Positions 22,886-29,440 of a stretch of 35,666 nucleotides of DNA are shown one piece after another. Under the pieces are notes generated by a model. That model did not search any database, was not told where the DNA came from, and was given only the letters and a program-made list of their open reading frames with translations. Origin of the DNA: CAZEHJ01 sp964512485 (GTDB taxonomy: Bacteria > Bacteroidota > Rhodothermia > Rhodothermales > UBA10348); NCBI GenBank assembly GCA_964512485.1, contig CAZEHJ010000035.1:1-35666 (forward strand). Direction: 5' to 3'. The stretch's first letter is position 1. Each line of letters begins with the position of its first letter. Position numbers and translations under genes: made by a program.

Positions 22886-23457
22886 TCCGCCACCCGTGCC
22901 GTCGGACGCACCAGCGCTTGCGCCCGCGCCTCTGCGCGCCGGAAAGCCTCCAGCCAGACGCGGTCGGCCTCGTCGGCCGTGCCACGATCGGCCCGCCGGG
23001 TGATCCGCTCGACCTCGCGGTGATTGGAGGCGGCCTCGGCGCGGATGGTGCGCATGTCGATCTCGGATGGCGGCCGGCCCCTGGCCAACAGGAACTGGTG
23101 CAGCTCGACCAGGTAACCGCCGGCCTCGGCCGCCGGACCCTCGACCGAGGCCAGCCAGCTGGTGACGATGCGCCCCTGGCCGGCGGGCCGCGGTTGCAAG
23201 CCCTTGGCGAACTGGCGCACCAGCACTTCGGCCGGCCACTCGTCGTGCCGGCGCCCGGCGGCGTTGGCGATCACCAGCTCGGCCAGCGTTTCCAGATTGT
23301 CCGGCGTCATGTGATCCAGCGCGGCGACCAGACGGTCGCGCCACCGTCCGAACGTCTCGACCGTCATCTTGGCTGGCCGTTTCAGCCCCGCTTCGTCCCC
23401 GCGCTCCAACAGGTGCCGCCGCACCCGCGCCTGGCCGGTTTCCCCCACCTCGGTCAC
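22882..23457 (-). CDS. Helical protein of unknown function in the replication region
   Basis: 191 aa from a GTG at 23457, with AAAGGAG seven bases upstream. Almost entirely helical and rich in Arg, Ala and Glu, with MTVETFGRWRDRLVAALDHMTPDNLETLAELVIANA in the first half and a basic C-terminal helix (NHREVERITRRADRGTADEADRVWLEAFRRAEAR). It directly follows the TGTCCC repeat cluster and the DUF1376-like gene. A role in replication such as helicase loading is possible but not shown by any motif. It is coupled to the next gene by ATGA. Confidence 0.6.
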   Translation of the reverse strand: MTEVGETGQARVRRHLLERGDEAGLKRPAKMTVETFGRWRDRLVAALDHMTPDNLETLAELVIANAAGRRHDEWPAEVLVRQFAKGLQPRPAGQGRIVTSWLASVEGPAAEAGGYLVELHQFLLARGRPPSEIDMRTIRAEAASNHREVERITRRADRGTADEADRVWLEAFRRAEARAQALVRPTARVAE

Positions 23458-23540
23458 TGCCTGTCTCCTTTTCTCTGCCTGCCCACCCCACCGATTTCCG
23501 CCACGGTCGGGGCGAAGTGCCCTACTGTCTTTTTCTTTTC

Positions 23541-23632
23541 CCTGTCCCTGTCCCTGTCGTGCGGGACACTTTGTCGGCAGACTGTCCCCACAGTGTCCCC
23601 ACAGTGTCCCCGGGACAGTTGGGGGACAGTCT
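23541..23632. repeat. TGTCCC repeat cluster, candidate origin or operator
   Basis: The spacer 23458-23640 (183 bases, no gene) holds eight copies of TGTCCC in about 90 bases, five on the plus strand and three inverted. They include two exact CCCTGT tandem units, a twice-repeated CAGTGTCCCCA unit and inverted GGGACAG copies near the end. Such a cluster beside a replication gene is typical of origin iterons or of binding sites for a phage regulator. Confidence 0.6.
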
Positions 23633-23640
23633 GGAAAGGA

Positions 23641-24264
23641 TCAGATACGCCGGCGCTGCAGGTCCAGGATGTGGTTGGACCAGGCCGCCATGCCACGCTC
23701 GACCCAGGACGCGGTGCGATACTCGCAGCCCTCGGCCAGCAGCCATTCGTCGATGAACCGCAGGGCGGCGTCGTTCTTGGCCAGCTCGGGGGTGTAGCCC
23801 GCCAGCTGCCCGCGCAGCCGCTGGCGGCGCTTCTTGGCGTTGGCGGCATCGTTGCGGGCACGATTGTCCTCGCGCCGTGACAGCGCCTCCAGCACCGTGC
23901 GCAGGACCATCGGGTGATAGATGCGGCGCTCGCCCTCGGACAGGCAGGGGCGCCACTTGTAAAGGGGCCCGTATTCCAGCGCGCACAGGGCCCGGAAATG
24001 GCCCTCGGGCACCTGGGCCAGCTTGGCCAGCTGCTCGACATCGTCTGGCAGCGTGCCCACCGGCGCCTGGTCGTAGGATGCGCAGATCAGGTCGAAATAG
24101 ATCGCCCGGCACTCGGGCGGGCCCTTCAGCCGCATCTCGCTGTTCAGCCAGCGCCGGCGCTCCCACGGCAGGAAATAGTGGCTGTCGAGCCGGTCTTCGC
24201 GGCCGAGGGGATAGTCCTCGAGGTCGCGGGTCTCGACCAGGTGCGGGGCACGCGCGGTGCTCAT
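23641..24264 (-). CDS. DUF1376-like replication-associated protein
   Basis: 207 aa from the ATG at 24264, with AAGGGGG upstream; a longer reading to 24330 is unlikely. The core DRLDSHYFLPWERRRWLNSEMRLKGPPECRAIYFDLICASYDQAPVGTLPDDVEQLAKLA follows the DUF1376 pattern (Y-x-F-x-x-x-x-x-W ... G-A-Y-x-x-L ... G-x-L-P-D-D), a winged-helix-type domain found in phage replication initiators. A basic segment follows (NDAANAKKRRQRLRGQLAG). It ends at the TGTCCC cluster, which would suit an initiator binding its own origin. The family call is from memory of the pattern. Confidence 0.6.
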   Translation of the reverse strand: MSTARAPHLVETRDLEDYPLGREDRLDSHYFLPWERRRWLNSEMRLKGPPECRAIYFDLICASYDQAPVGTLPDDVEQLAKLAQVPEGHFRALCALEYGPLYKWRPCLSEGERRIYHPMVLRTVLEALSRREDNRARNDAANAKKRRQRLRGQLAGYTPELAKNDAALRFIDEWLLAEGCEYRTASWVERGMAAWSNHILDLQRRRI

Positions 24265-25007
24265 GACGCGGCCCCCTTGCCCGTGGCCCCCTTGCCCGGT
24301 GCCCGGCGCCGCCGGGTCGGGGCCGTGCACAGGCCGCGTGCATCGAGATCGGCGCGCACAGTATGATCAGACACGCCCAACAGCCTGCAAATGTCGCGCA
24401 CCGGCACGCGGCGCGCGGTCAGGTCCGCGACGCGGTCGCGGCGGCGCTCGATCGTGCGCATCCGCGCGCGCATCCGGTCGGCCGGCTCGAACGAGTGCCC
24501 CAGGGCCCGGCGATCACCGCGCAGGCCTTCGTGCGTGGTGTCCGGAAAGCGCAGGCGCACCTGCGCCAGCAACGCGGCCCGTGTGGCCGGAGGATTGTCG
24601 CCCGCCAGAAGCGCGGCCACATGGGCGCGGCGGCAGGCAATCCCGGTGTTGGGCCCGCGCTGTTCACGCGCCAGCGGCAGATCGACCGCCCGCGCGTCGT
24701 CACGGGCCACCTGGGCCGATGCCCCCAGCAGCCGGCCCATCGCGGCCGCGGTGATATCCGGGGTCCAGTGGCGCCGGAACGCGGCCCGCCGGGCCGCAAC
24801 ATGAGACGGCACGCTGCGGGCCCGCCGTGTCCCGCCCCCCTTTTTCCAACCGATCGCCCCGCGGGGCGCACCCTCGGGATAGCGCAGATTTGTCCCGTCC
24901 CACACCGGCAACGGCAGGGCCGACACGCCGGGCGCCACCACCTGCACCTGGCCGGCGGCGACGGCATCGTCGATCAGCCTGCGCATATCGGGGGACAACT
25001 CAGCCAT
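24261..25007 (-). CDS. Putative DNA-binding protein with two related HTH segments
   Basis: 248 aa from the ATG at 25007 (TGATG); a longer reading to 25517 is shadow sequence of the GP88-like gene. Two segments align with each other: MGRLLGASAQVARDDARAVDLPL near the middle and ICRLLGVSDHTVRADLDARGLCT near the C-terminus. Both have the form of a helix-turn-helix with R-L-L-G-x-S. A basic Arg/Lys/Gly tail ends the protein (RRRRAPGKGATGKGAAS). It probably binds DNA as a regulator or replication factor. No known family was recognised. It is ATGA-coupled to the DUF1376-like gene. Confidence 0.6.
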   Translation of the reverse strand: MAELSPDMRRLIDDAVAAGQVQVVAPGVSALPLPVWDGTNLRYPEGAPRGAIGWKKGGGTRRARSVPSHVAARRAAFRRHWTPDITAAAMGRLLGASAQVARDDARAVDLPLAREQRGPNTGIACRRAHVAALLAGDNPPATRAALLAQVRLRFPDTTHEGLRGDRRALGHSFEPADRMRARMRTIERRRDRVADLTARRVPVRDICRLLGVSDHTVRADLDARGLCTAPTRRRRAPGKGATGKGAAS

Positions 25008-25912
25008 CAGTGCCTCACGAACGCGATCGGGCGGCGATGGGCCCAGCAGTGGCCGCAATTGCCGCAATGGATGCTTCGGGGCGCTCCGGCCATGGCATCG
25101 GTCTGCTCGGGGCAAACAATGGCATCGCCGATCCGGCGGGCATCGGTTGGAAAGGGCAGGGTGAAGGCACCATCCGGCCCCGTGCGCTCGGAAAATCGCA
25201 GAAAGGCGCGCGACGGAAAATCGGTATTCAGCTTCGCCACGGCCCGCCCAATCCCCTGATCCGGGGCGTGGGCGGTGAAGCCAAACACCGTCAGGCCGGC
25301 GTGGGCGGCCAGCAAACCGTGCCAGAAGCCAACATAGTCCAGCGAATAAAAGTCGCCCAATACGTGCAGCCGCACCAGCAGCCGGCCATGTGCGGCGATC
25401 AAGGCAGGGATTTCTTCCGCCAGGCGTGCCTCCAGCGCCGGGCCATGTTGCCAACGCCGAGCGAATTGCATGCCGTTGCCCATGCAGCCGCGCCAGTGGC
25501 GGCAGCTGCGCGGGCACGTGGCCCGCTCTTCAAGGGTCAGGGTCACGATATGGGCGCCGCGCAGGCGCCCGCGATGCACATCGCCGCCAATCTTCGCATT
25601 GTTGGCGCCGTCCTTCAGAACCGGCTCGCCCGGAACCAACCCGGACACGCGGCCTGGAAACAGGGTGCCGGTCACGCCTGGCGCCGCCTGCTTGCTGTAG
25701 TCGCCGTCAGGCACCGCCGCGGACTTGAAACGCCGCCGGTCGCGCACGCGATCCACGCCCCGGACCTGCCGCGCGGCCCGCAGCGCATCGACCCGGCCGC
25801 TGGCCAGCCGCGCGTCAATCTGCGCACCCAGGCGCCGCAGAGCCGCCGCGTCGCCGCGGTCAAGGGCCGCGTCCACCTGGGCCCGCGCCATGTCCAGCGC
25901 CGCCGCCGTCAC
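25007..25912 (-). CDS. GP88-like cysteine-cluster protein
   Basis: 301 aa from a GTG; an ATG at 25891 is an alternative start. The first 60 residues are a charged helical region. The rest matches the phage GP88 family: GLVPGEPVLKDGANNAKIGGDVHRG, a Cys cluster TCPRSCRHWRGC (Cys133, 137, 143), RLHVLGDFYSLDYVGFWHGLLAAHAGLTVFGFTAH, and a C-terminal CGNCGHCW (Cys283, 286, 289). The alternation of strand, GDFYS and helix suggests a TIM-barrel-like fold with metal or Fe-S ligands. Its function is unknown. It resembles in layout the DUF5131 protein at 32215, also encoded here. Confidence 0.72.
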   Translation of the reverse strand: MTAAALDMARAQVDAALDRGDAAALRRLGAQIDARLASGRVDALRAARQVRGVDRVRDRRRFKSAAVPDGDYSKQAAPGVTGTLFPGRVSGLVPGEPVLKDGANNAKIGGDVHRGRLRGAHIVTLTLEERATCPRSCRHWRGCMGNGMQFARRWQHGPALEARLAEEIPALIAAHGRLLVRLHVLGDFYSLDYVGFWHGLLAAHAGLTVFGFTAHAPDQGIGRAVAKLNTDFPSRAFLRFSERTGPDGAFTLPFPTDARRIGDAIVCPEQTDAMAGAPRSIHCGNCGHCWAHRRPIAFVRH

Positions 25913-25913
25913 G

Positions 25914-26318
25914 TCAGGCCACCCGGCGAACCAGCGACGGCCGCGTCCAGTCGGGCAACAGGAACAGCCACCCGCCCTGCGCGGCCTCCAGAAAGCGGAC
26001 CTCGGCGCCTGCGCGCTTGTCCTTCGGCAACAGGTCCCAGGCGACCATGCGGATCATCGCGCTTCCGGCCACGGACTTGCGGGCCTCGAGCGCCCCGCCC
26101 TCTTTCTCGACCAGCAACAGCCGGCCCTCGTCCTGGCCACGCCCGACCGATGCCTCAAAGCGGCGCCCGGCAATCGGCCCGCCGAATATCTCTTCCTGCA
26201 CCCGGGCGGTGACACTCAGCCGCGCGACCGCCGCCTTCTTGCTCACCAGCAGCGACAGGCTGATGCCGGTGCGATTGTCCGACGCCTTCAGCGGCGCCTT
26301 GATCGGGGTAAAACCCAT
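25914..26318 (-). CDS. Early-region protein of unknown function
   Basis: 134 aa from the ATG at 26318 (MGFTPIKAPLK), which has AAAGGAG eight bases upstream; an earlier in-frame start at 26348 lacks one. The protein looks like a small beta/alpha fold (GISLSLLVSKKAAVARLSVTARVQEEIFGG and AGAEVRFLEAAQGGWLFLLPDWTRPSLVRRVA) with no catalytic motif. It ends one base before the GP88-like start region. Function unknown. Confidence 0.65.
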   Translation of the reverse strand: MGFTPIKAPLKASDNRTGISLSLLVSKKAAVARLSVTARVQEEIFGGPIAGRRFEASVGRGQDEGRLLLVEKEGGALEARKSVAGSAMIRMVAWDLLPKDKRAGAEVRFLEAAQGGWLFLLPDWTRPSLVRRVA

Positions 26319-26682
26319 GATGTCGTCTCCTTTCAGGCCGAAAAGCACCCGAGACCGGGCCTTGGCACCGGCCCCGGGTCAGTTTCAGGGAGGATGCGGG
26401 GGCAGCCAGCCGGCCACCCGGCCCCCGCGTCGGGCCACCCGGAGCAAGCTGATGCTCCGCCGGCAAGCGTTGGGAACGGCGCTTCGCGCCGTGCAAAGTC
26501 GACAGGGCGAAGCCCGCTTCGGACCGGCGCTTCGCGCCGTGCAAAGTCGACAGGGCGAACCCCGCTTCGGATCGGCGCTTCGCGCTGTGCAAAGTCGACA
26601 GGGCGAACCCCGCTTCGGACCGGCGCTTCGCGCTGTGCAACGGCTCCGGCAAGCGCGGACCACTGGGAGGCACCCGCCGTCC
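26319..26682. other. 364-base gene-free stretch holding the 48-bp repeat array
   Basis: No gene is credible here. All frames are open across the array because the repeat unit has a length divisible by three and lacks stops. Apart from the array, it contains a 6-bp hairpin (GGAGCA/TGCTCC, 26441-26458) and the ribosome-binding site of the following gene. It separates two parts of an otherwise tightly packed leftward operon. Confidence 0.6.
26477..26640. repeat. 48-bp tandem repeats, 3.4 copies
   Basis: Units start at 26477, 26525, 26573 and 26621, the last only 20 bases long. They are nearly identical, with a few C/T or G/C differences. Each unit begins with the palindromic GGCGCTTCGCGCC (or GCGCTG variant) and contains AAAGTCGACAGGGCGAA, including a GTCGAC palindrome. 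A direct repeat CCGGCAAGCG flanks the array at 26460-26469 and 26646-26655. Iterons of a replication origin or multiple protein-binding sites are the likeliest uses. Confidence 0.85.
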
Positions 26683-27024
26683 TCATTCCGCAACCGTGGC
26701 CACCAGGCCACTGGCGTCGGCATCATAGATGCGTGTCATCCCATTCTTGACAGAATGACGAACGCCGTTGTGGTCCACCTCTGCAAACCCCGGCTCGGGC
26801 GAAAACGTCTCGGCCCGGACGGCATAATGCACCTGGCACCCTGCCACGACCGTATCGCCGATGACGACATACCAGTTGGTCGAGTGGCGGTTGGGGCGGA
26901 GGCCCAGCACCGCCACACTGTCGACCACCGCATGCACGGTGCCGAACACGGCCCGGTAGGTGTTGCCATCGGGCGCATGAAACCAATTGTCCACCGACAC
27001 AAGATACTTTTGACCGATCCTCAT
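26683..27024 (-). CDS. Conserved small phage early protein, function unknown
   Basis: 113 aa. MRIGQKYLVSVDNWFHAPDGNTYRAVFGTVHAVVDSVAVLGLRPNRHSTNWYVVIGDTVVAGCQVHYAVRAE resembles a protein seen in many proteobacterial prophages near early regulators (pattern Y-x-A-V-F-G-T-V ... STNWYV-x-IG ... GCQ-x-HYA). The fold looks beta-rich, SH3-like. The start overlaps the CII-like stop (ATGA). No function is known to me. Confidence 0.7.
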   Translation of the reverse strand: MRIGQKYLVSVDNWFHAPDGNTYRAVFGTVHAVVDSVAVLGLRPNRHSTNWYVVIGDTVVAGCQVHYAVRAETFSPEPGFAEVDHNGVRHSVKNGMTRIYDADASGLVATVAE

Positions 27025-27488
27025 TCCTTCACCTCCAGTTGGTTGCGTGCGGCGCGCAGCGCCTCGATGGCTTCGTCGATCTCGGCCACGGCCTGGGCCC
27101 GGTCATCGGCGCCGGCCGACTGCTCGGCCGCCAGGATCGCCGCCACCGCCTCGCCGGCCTCGCGCGAAATCGCCCCCGCCTGCGCCAGCATCGGCGCCGG
27201 CAAACAGCCCCACCGGTCCAGCCGCCGCGCCATCCAGCGGGTGACAGGAAAGCGCCCGCAGGCATCCTCCAGCGCCACCACCTCGGCCACCGACCAGTCC
27301 AGCTGACCCGACAGCTTCTTCGACAGCGTGCCTTTCGAGGCCCCGCGCCCATAGCGGGCATTGATGGTCTCGGCCGCCGCGTCGAGGCAGCGGAAGGTGC
27401 CGTCGATCAGCGACCGCACCAGCGCATTGAGGGTCGCGCGCTCAACCATCCGAGGCCTCACCCGAACCCGGACGACGCCGGGCCCCAT
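27021..27488 (-). CDS. CII-like regulatory protein
   Basis: 155 aa from the ATG at 27488, which has AAGGAGG six bases upstream; an internal ATG at 27449 would give 142 aa. The core LDAAAETINARYGRGASKGTLSKKLSGQLDWSVAEVVALEDACGRFPVTRWMARRL resembles phage CII-type regulators, with an HTH built around GASKGTLSKKLSG and a following W-x-V-x-x-V-x-A-L-E-D-x-x-G-x-x-P-V-T. The C-terminus is a helix rich in Ala/Glu, suited to oligomerisation. As the first gene of the leftward early operon it probably acts in the lysis-lysogeny decision or early transcription. Confidence 0.68.
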   Translation of the reverse strand: MGPGVVRVRVRPRMVERATLNALVRSLIDGTFRCLDAAAETINARYGRGASKGTLSKKLSGQLDWSVAEVVALEDACGRFPVTRWMARRLDRWGCLPAPMLAQAGAISREAGEAVAAILAAEQSAGADDRAQAVAEIDEAIEALRAARNQLEVKE

Positions 27489-27555
27489 GGGCGGCCTCCT
27501 TGATTTGCCCGACTGAGACGCCCAGACTGACGGCGCACATTTGGAGGAGTTTATT

Positions 27556-28050
27556 GTGACCCGATTGGCCCTGGCCGCCCTGGCCGCCGTTCTTTTCATC
27601 CCGCAGGGCGCAGCGGCCCAACAGCATGACGAGGTAACTGACACCATTCGCCGGATGTGTCTTGCCGAGTTCTCGAACTCCGATGAACTGGAGGCTCGAA
27701 GCCAATGCGTTGAGGATGCGACCGACGGCTGGCGTGGGTTTCGAACGATGCGATACGACGCGCCTGAAATCTTTCGCCCTCAGATTGACAAGTGTGAAAC
27801 CGATCACTGGCCATACTGGGACTTCGTCTACTTTTGTGCCCTCGAGGTCACCGCGAAAATTCGCCATGTCGAGACTTATCGGGCGCTTGCCGCGGCGCAG
27901 TTCGGACACACAATGGCCGAGCGTATCTACGACTATTGTCAACGCCCCCCGGATTACGACCCACGTCCGTCTCCGAATTGGTGGTGCATCCGCGATCGCA
28001 TCCGTGACCTTGGAGGCGAGGCACCGCGATCGCCCTACGACGGCAACTGA
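27556..28050 (+). CDS. Exported cysteine-rich protein of unknown function, cargo (moron) candidate
   Basis: 164 aa from the GTG at 27556, with GGAGGAG six bases upstream. A clear signal peptide (TRLALAALAAVLFIPQGAAA, cleavage before QQHDE) is followed by a soluble domain with six cysteines (RRMC, SQC, DKC, YFC, YDYC, WWC), likely three disulphides in the periplasm. It is read opposite to the leftward genes on either side and therefore antisense to any Cro-to-CII transcript. Codon and base use look less GC-biased than in neighbours. This suggests a lysogenic-conversion gene acquired separately. No family recognised. Confidence 0.7.
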   Translation: MTRLALAALAAVLFIPQGAAAQQHDEVTDTIRRMCLAEFSNSDELEARSQCVEDATDGWRGFRTMRYDAPEIFRPQIDKCETDHWPYWDFVYFCALEVTAKIRHVETYRALAAAQFGHTMAERIYDYCQRPPDYDPRPSPNWWCIRDRIRDLGGEAPRSPYDGN

Positions 28051-28189
28051 AACGCCGTTTCCTTGAGGCAACCCCAATACCCAACGACAAGTGCTGGATG
28101 GCCACCCCCGCCTCACGCCGCCCGCCCCGTTTCCCCGCCCTCGGGGGCGGGTGGTGCTGCGTGGGTGTCCATAGAGTTCGAAAGCAGCC
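28051..28189. other. Convergent spacer with GC hairpin
   Basis: 139 bases between two convergent stops. It holds a GC-rich hairpin (CCCGCCC ... GGGGCGGG around 28133-28153), which may end transcription from both sides although neither side shows a strong T tract. Nothing else is seen. Confidence 0.4.
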
Positions 28190-28402
28190 TCAGTCATTCG
28201 TCCGCGCCCTCCAGTTGAAAGCCTCCGGCGGGCAGTCGATTGCCCGCTCCTTGCAAAGGGCGGACAACCCCCAAAACCAGCTCGAGGGAAAAACCCTCCG
28301 CTCCCGAGCCAGACGGACCGACCGCGGCTTAACCTGCAACCGTTCACAAATCGCCTCGACAGGGATTTCGTCGGTGATCCGGTGGACGTGAGATTTGCTC
28401 AT
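28190..28402 (-). CDS. Cro-like small DNA-binding protein
   Basis: 70 aa from the ATG at 28402. ITDEIPVEAICERLQVKPRSVRLARERRVFPSSWFWGLSALCKERAIDCPPEAFNWRA matches a family of short alphaproteobacterial phage proteins with an HTH-like segment (VEAICERLQVKPRSVRLARE) encoded divergently from the repressor. This is the position of Cro. The intergenic gap to the repressor is only 21 bases and is largely occupied by an operator palindrome. No clear ribosome-binding site precedes the ATG. Confidence 0.68.
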   Translation of the reverse strand: MSKSHVHRITDEIPVEAICERLQVKPRSVRLARERRVFPSSWFWGLSALCKERAIDCPPEAFNWRARTND

Positions 28403-28410
28403 GCGACGGC

Positions 28411-28431
28411 ATTGCCATACAACATGGCAAT
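28411..28431. promoter_or_regulatory. Operator palindrome between repressor and Cro-like gene
   Basis: A perfect 8-bp inverted repeat ATTGCCAT-ACAAC-ATGGCAAT. It overlaps the proposed repressor start codon (28424), so binding would autoregulate. TTGACAAGCCAT follows at 28431-28442, and the same 12 bases recur beside the early-operon operators at 28979-28990. Confidence 0.75.
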
Positions 28432-28774
28432 TGACAAGCCATATCTTCACGAAGTGCGCCAGAATTCATGGCGTGCCATAAAATCAGGCATGCAGAATGA
28501 CGTGCCCTTTGCGGACATTGCGGCTCGAATCAGGTGGCACCGACACCTTGAAGGGCTGAACCAAGCCGATTATGCCAAAGCGGCCGGGATCAAGCGGTCG
28601 CAGCTATCCAATTGGGAAACCGGCCTTCAACGCGTTTCCGTCGACGGCGCGCTAGCTCTGCGGCGCACATTCGGATTATCGCTCGACTTCATATACGAGG
28701 GCATTGCCGATGCGTTGCCGATGACCTTGCGCGCGTCCTGGATTGACAGACCAGACGTCAACGCTTCCAAATAA
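28424..28774 (+). CDS. Cro/CI-family HTH repressor
   Basis: 116 aa from the ATG at 28424; an ATG at 28490 (MQNDVPF) would give 94 aa and cannot be excluded, as neither has a strong ribosome-binding site. The HTH_3 (XRE) domain spans DIAARIRWHRHLEGLNQADYAKAAGIKRSQLSNWETGLQRVSVDGALALRRTFGLSLDFIYEGI. There is no C-terminal peptidase (LexA-like) domain, so inactivation by RecA-stimulated self-cleavage is unlikely. It is divergent from the Cro-like gene and upstream of the early rightward genes, which carry matching operators. It is the likely lysogeny repressor. Confidence 0.8.
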   Translation: MAIDKPYLHEVRQNSWRAIKSGMQNDVPFADIAARIRWHRHLEGLNQADYAKAAGIKRSQLSNWETGLQRVSVDGALALRRTFGLSLDFIYEGIADALPMTLRASWIDRPDVNASK

Positions 28775-29033
28775 TCTATCGTAAAACCGGAACGATTTGC
28801 CCCGGCGACTAATATGTCGATCCGGTCACTTTCCATATCAAGAATCTCTCTCTGGTTGAGAGTAAACGTTTCAGTGCATCCGGCATCACGTCAACACCGC
28901 CCCACCTAACTCGGGAGCTAGAGGGCCCGCGGAGAGCCCGTGCCAAGTCTTGAAGCTTCTGTTTGCCATATTTTATGGTTGACAAGCCATGCATTATGGC
29001 ATTGATTGCGATCCAACAAGCCGGAGACCGCCC
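28775..29033 (+). promoter_or_regulatory. Early rightward control region
   Basis: 259 bases without a gene. AT-rich at the 3' side, with two operators (listed separately) around TTGACA at 28979-28984; TTGATT lies 17 bases downstream at 29002-29007 as a weak -10 candidate. A small CTCTC-TGGTT-GAGAG hairpin lies near 28846-28862. The chain of small early genes starts at 29034. Confidence 0.5.
28965..29000. promoter_or_regulatory. Paired operators GCCAT-N5-ATGG of the early promoter
   Basis: GCCAT-ATTTT-ATGGT (28965-28979) and GCCAT-GCATT-ATGGC (28986-29000) have the same half-sites and 5-base spacer as the palindrome at 28411. Their centres are 21 bases apart (two helical turns). The TTGACA of the candidate promoter lies between them, so occupancy would block the early operon. 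Confidence 0.7.
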
Positions 29034-29240
29034 ATGCCCCTTGCCCCGATGAAACCGTCGCACCCGCTGGGGTCGACCCCGGCCGGACAGATGGCGCTGA
29101 CGCTGGTTGCCGATCCGGCGCTGTTCGGCGCCCCCGCCTCGGCCCGCGAAATCGCCTGGCGGGCGCTGCATTCCGAGCGCGGCCTGTCGGTCGCGCCCCT
29201 GCGCGGCACCCGCCGCCCCGACCGGAGCGCACGCCCATGA
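29034..29240 (+). CDS. First small early protein, function unknown
   Basis: 68 aa from the ATG at 29034, with GGAGA six bases upstream. PLAPMKPSHPLGSTPAGQMALTLVADPALFGAPASAREIAWRALHSERGL has one amphipathic helical region and a basic C-terminus (RGTRRPDRSARP). It is the first gene behind the repressor-controlled promoter and is coupled by ATGA to the next. No family recognised. Confidence 0.6.
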   Translation: MPLAPMKPSHPLGSTPAGQMALTLVADPALFGAPASAREIAWRALHSERGLSVAPLRGTRRPDRSARP

Positions 29241-29440
29241 AAAGCCGCCACTTGATGCTCGAGGCCCGCCTCCACACGCTGGAGCTGGCCGTCGAACGCC
29301 TGGCCGGGCGCATGGCACTGCTCGAGGGCAACATCGACCACCTTGCCGCCGACCACGTCGACGAGGTTGCCAGCCTCGGCGCCCAGGTTGCCGACGCGCA
29401 CCGCCGGATCGGCGCCGCCGCGAAGGGGCAGGCCGCATGA
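29237..29440 (+). CDS. Small coiled-coil early protein
   Basis: 67 aa. Nearly the whole sequence is a heptad-like helix (LMLEARLHTLELAVERLAGRMALLEGNIDHLAADHVDEVASLGAQVADAHRRIG). This predicts a dimeric or higher coiled coil. It overlaps both neighbours by ATGA. No function is evident; short coiled-coil proteins are common in early phage operons. Confidence 0.6.
   Translation: MKSRHLMLEARLHTLELAVERLAGRMALLEGNIDHLAADHVDEVASLGAQVADAHRRIGAAAKGQAA

Noticed and set aside
26477..26640. CRISPR array
   Set aside because: The units are contiguous 48-bp tandem copies without unique spacers, and no cas genes are present.
26333..26686. Proteins made of 16-residue repeats (for example REAPVRSGVRPVDFAR) in several frames over the 48-bp array
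   Set aside because: Every frame on both strands stays open because the unit length is a multiple of three; none has a convincing start, and they overlap real genes at the ends.
27442..28347. 301-codon minus-strand frame opposite the exported cargo gene
   Set aside because: No ribosome-binding site, no domain pattern, and it overlaps the CII-like gene in another frame; the plus-strand gene has a signal peptide and GGAGGAG.
28627..28836. Minus-strand 69-codon frame opposite the repressor
   Set aside because: It overlaps the HTH domain on the other strand and has no family pattern; more likely a shadow.
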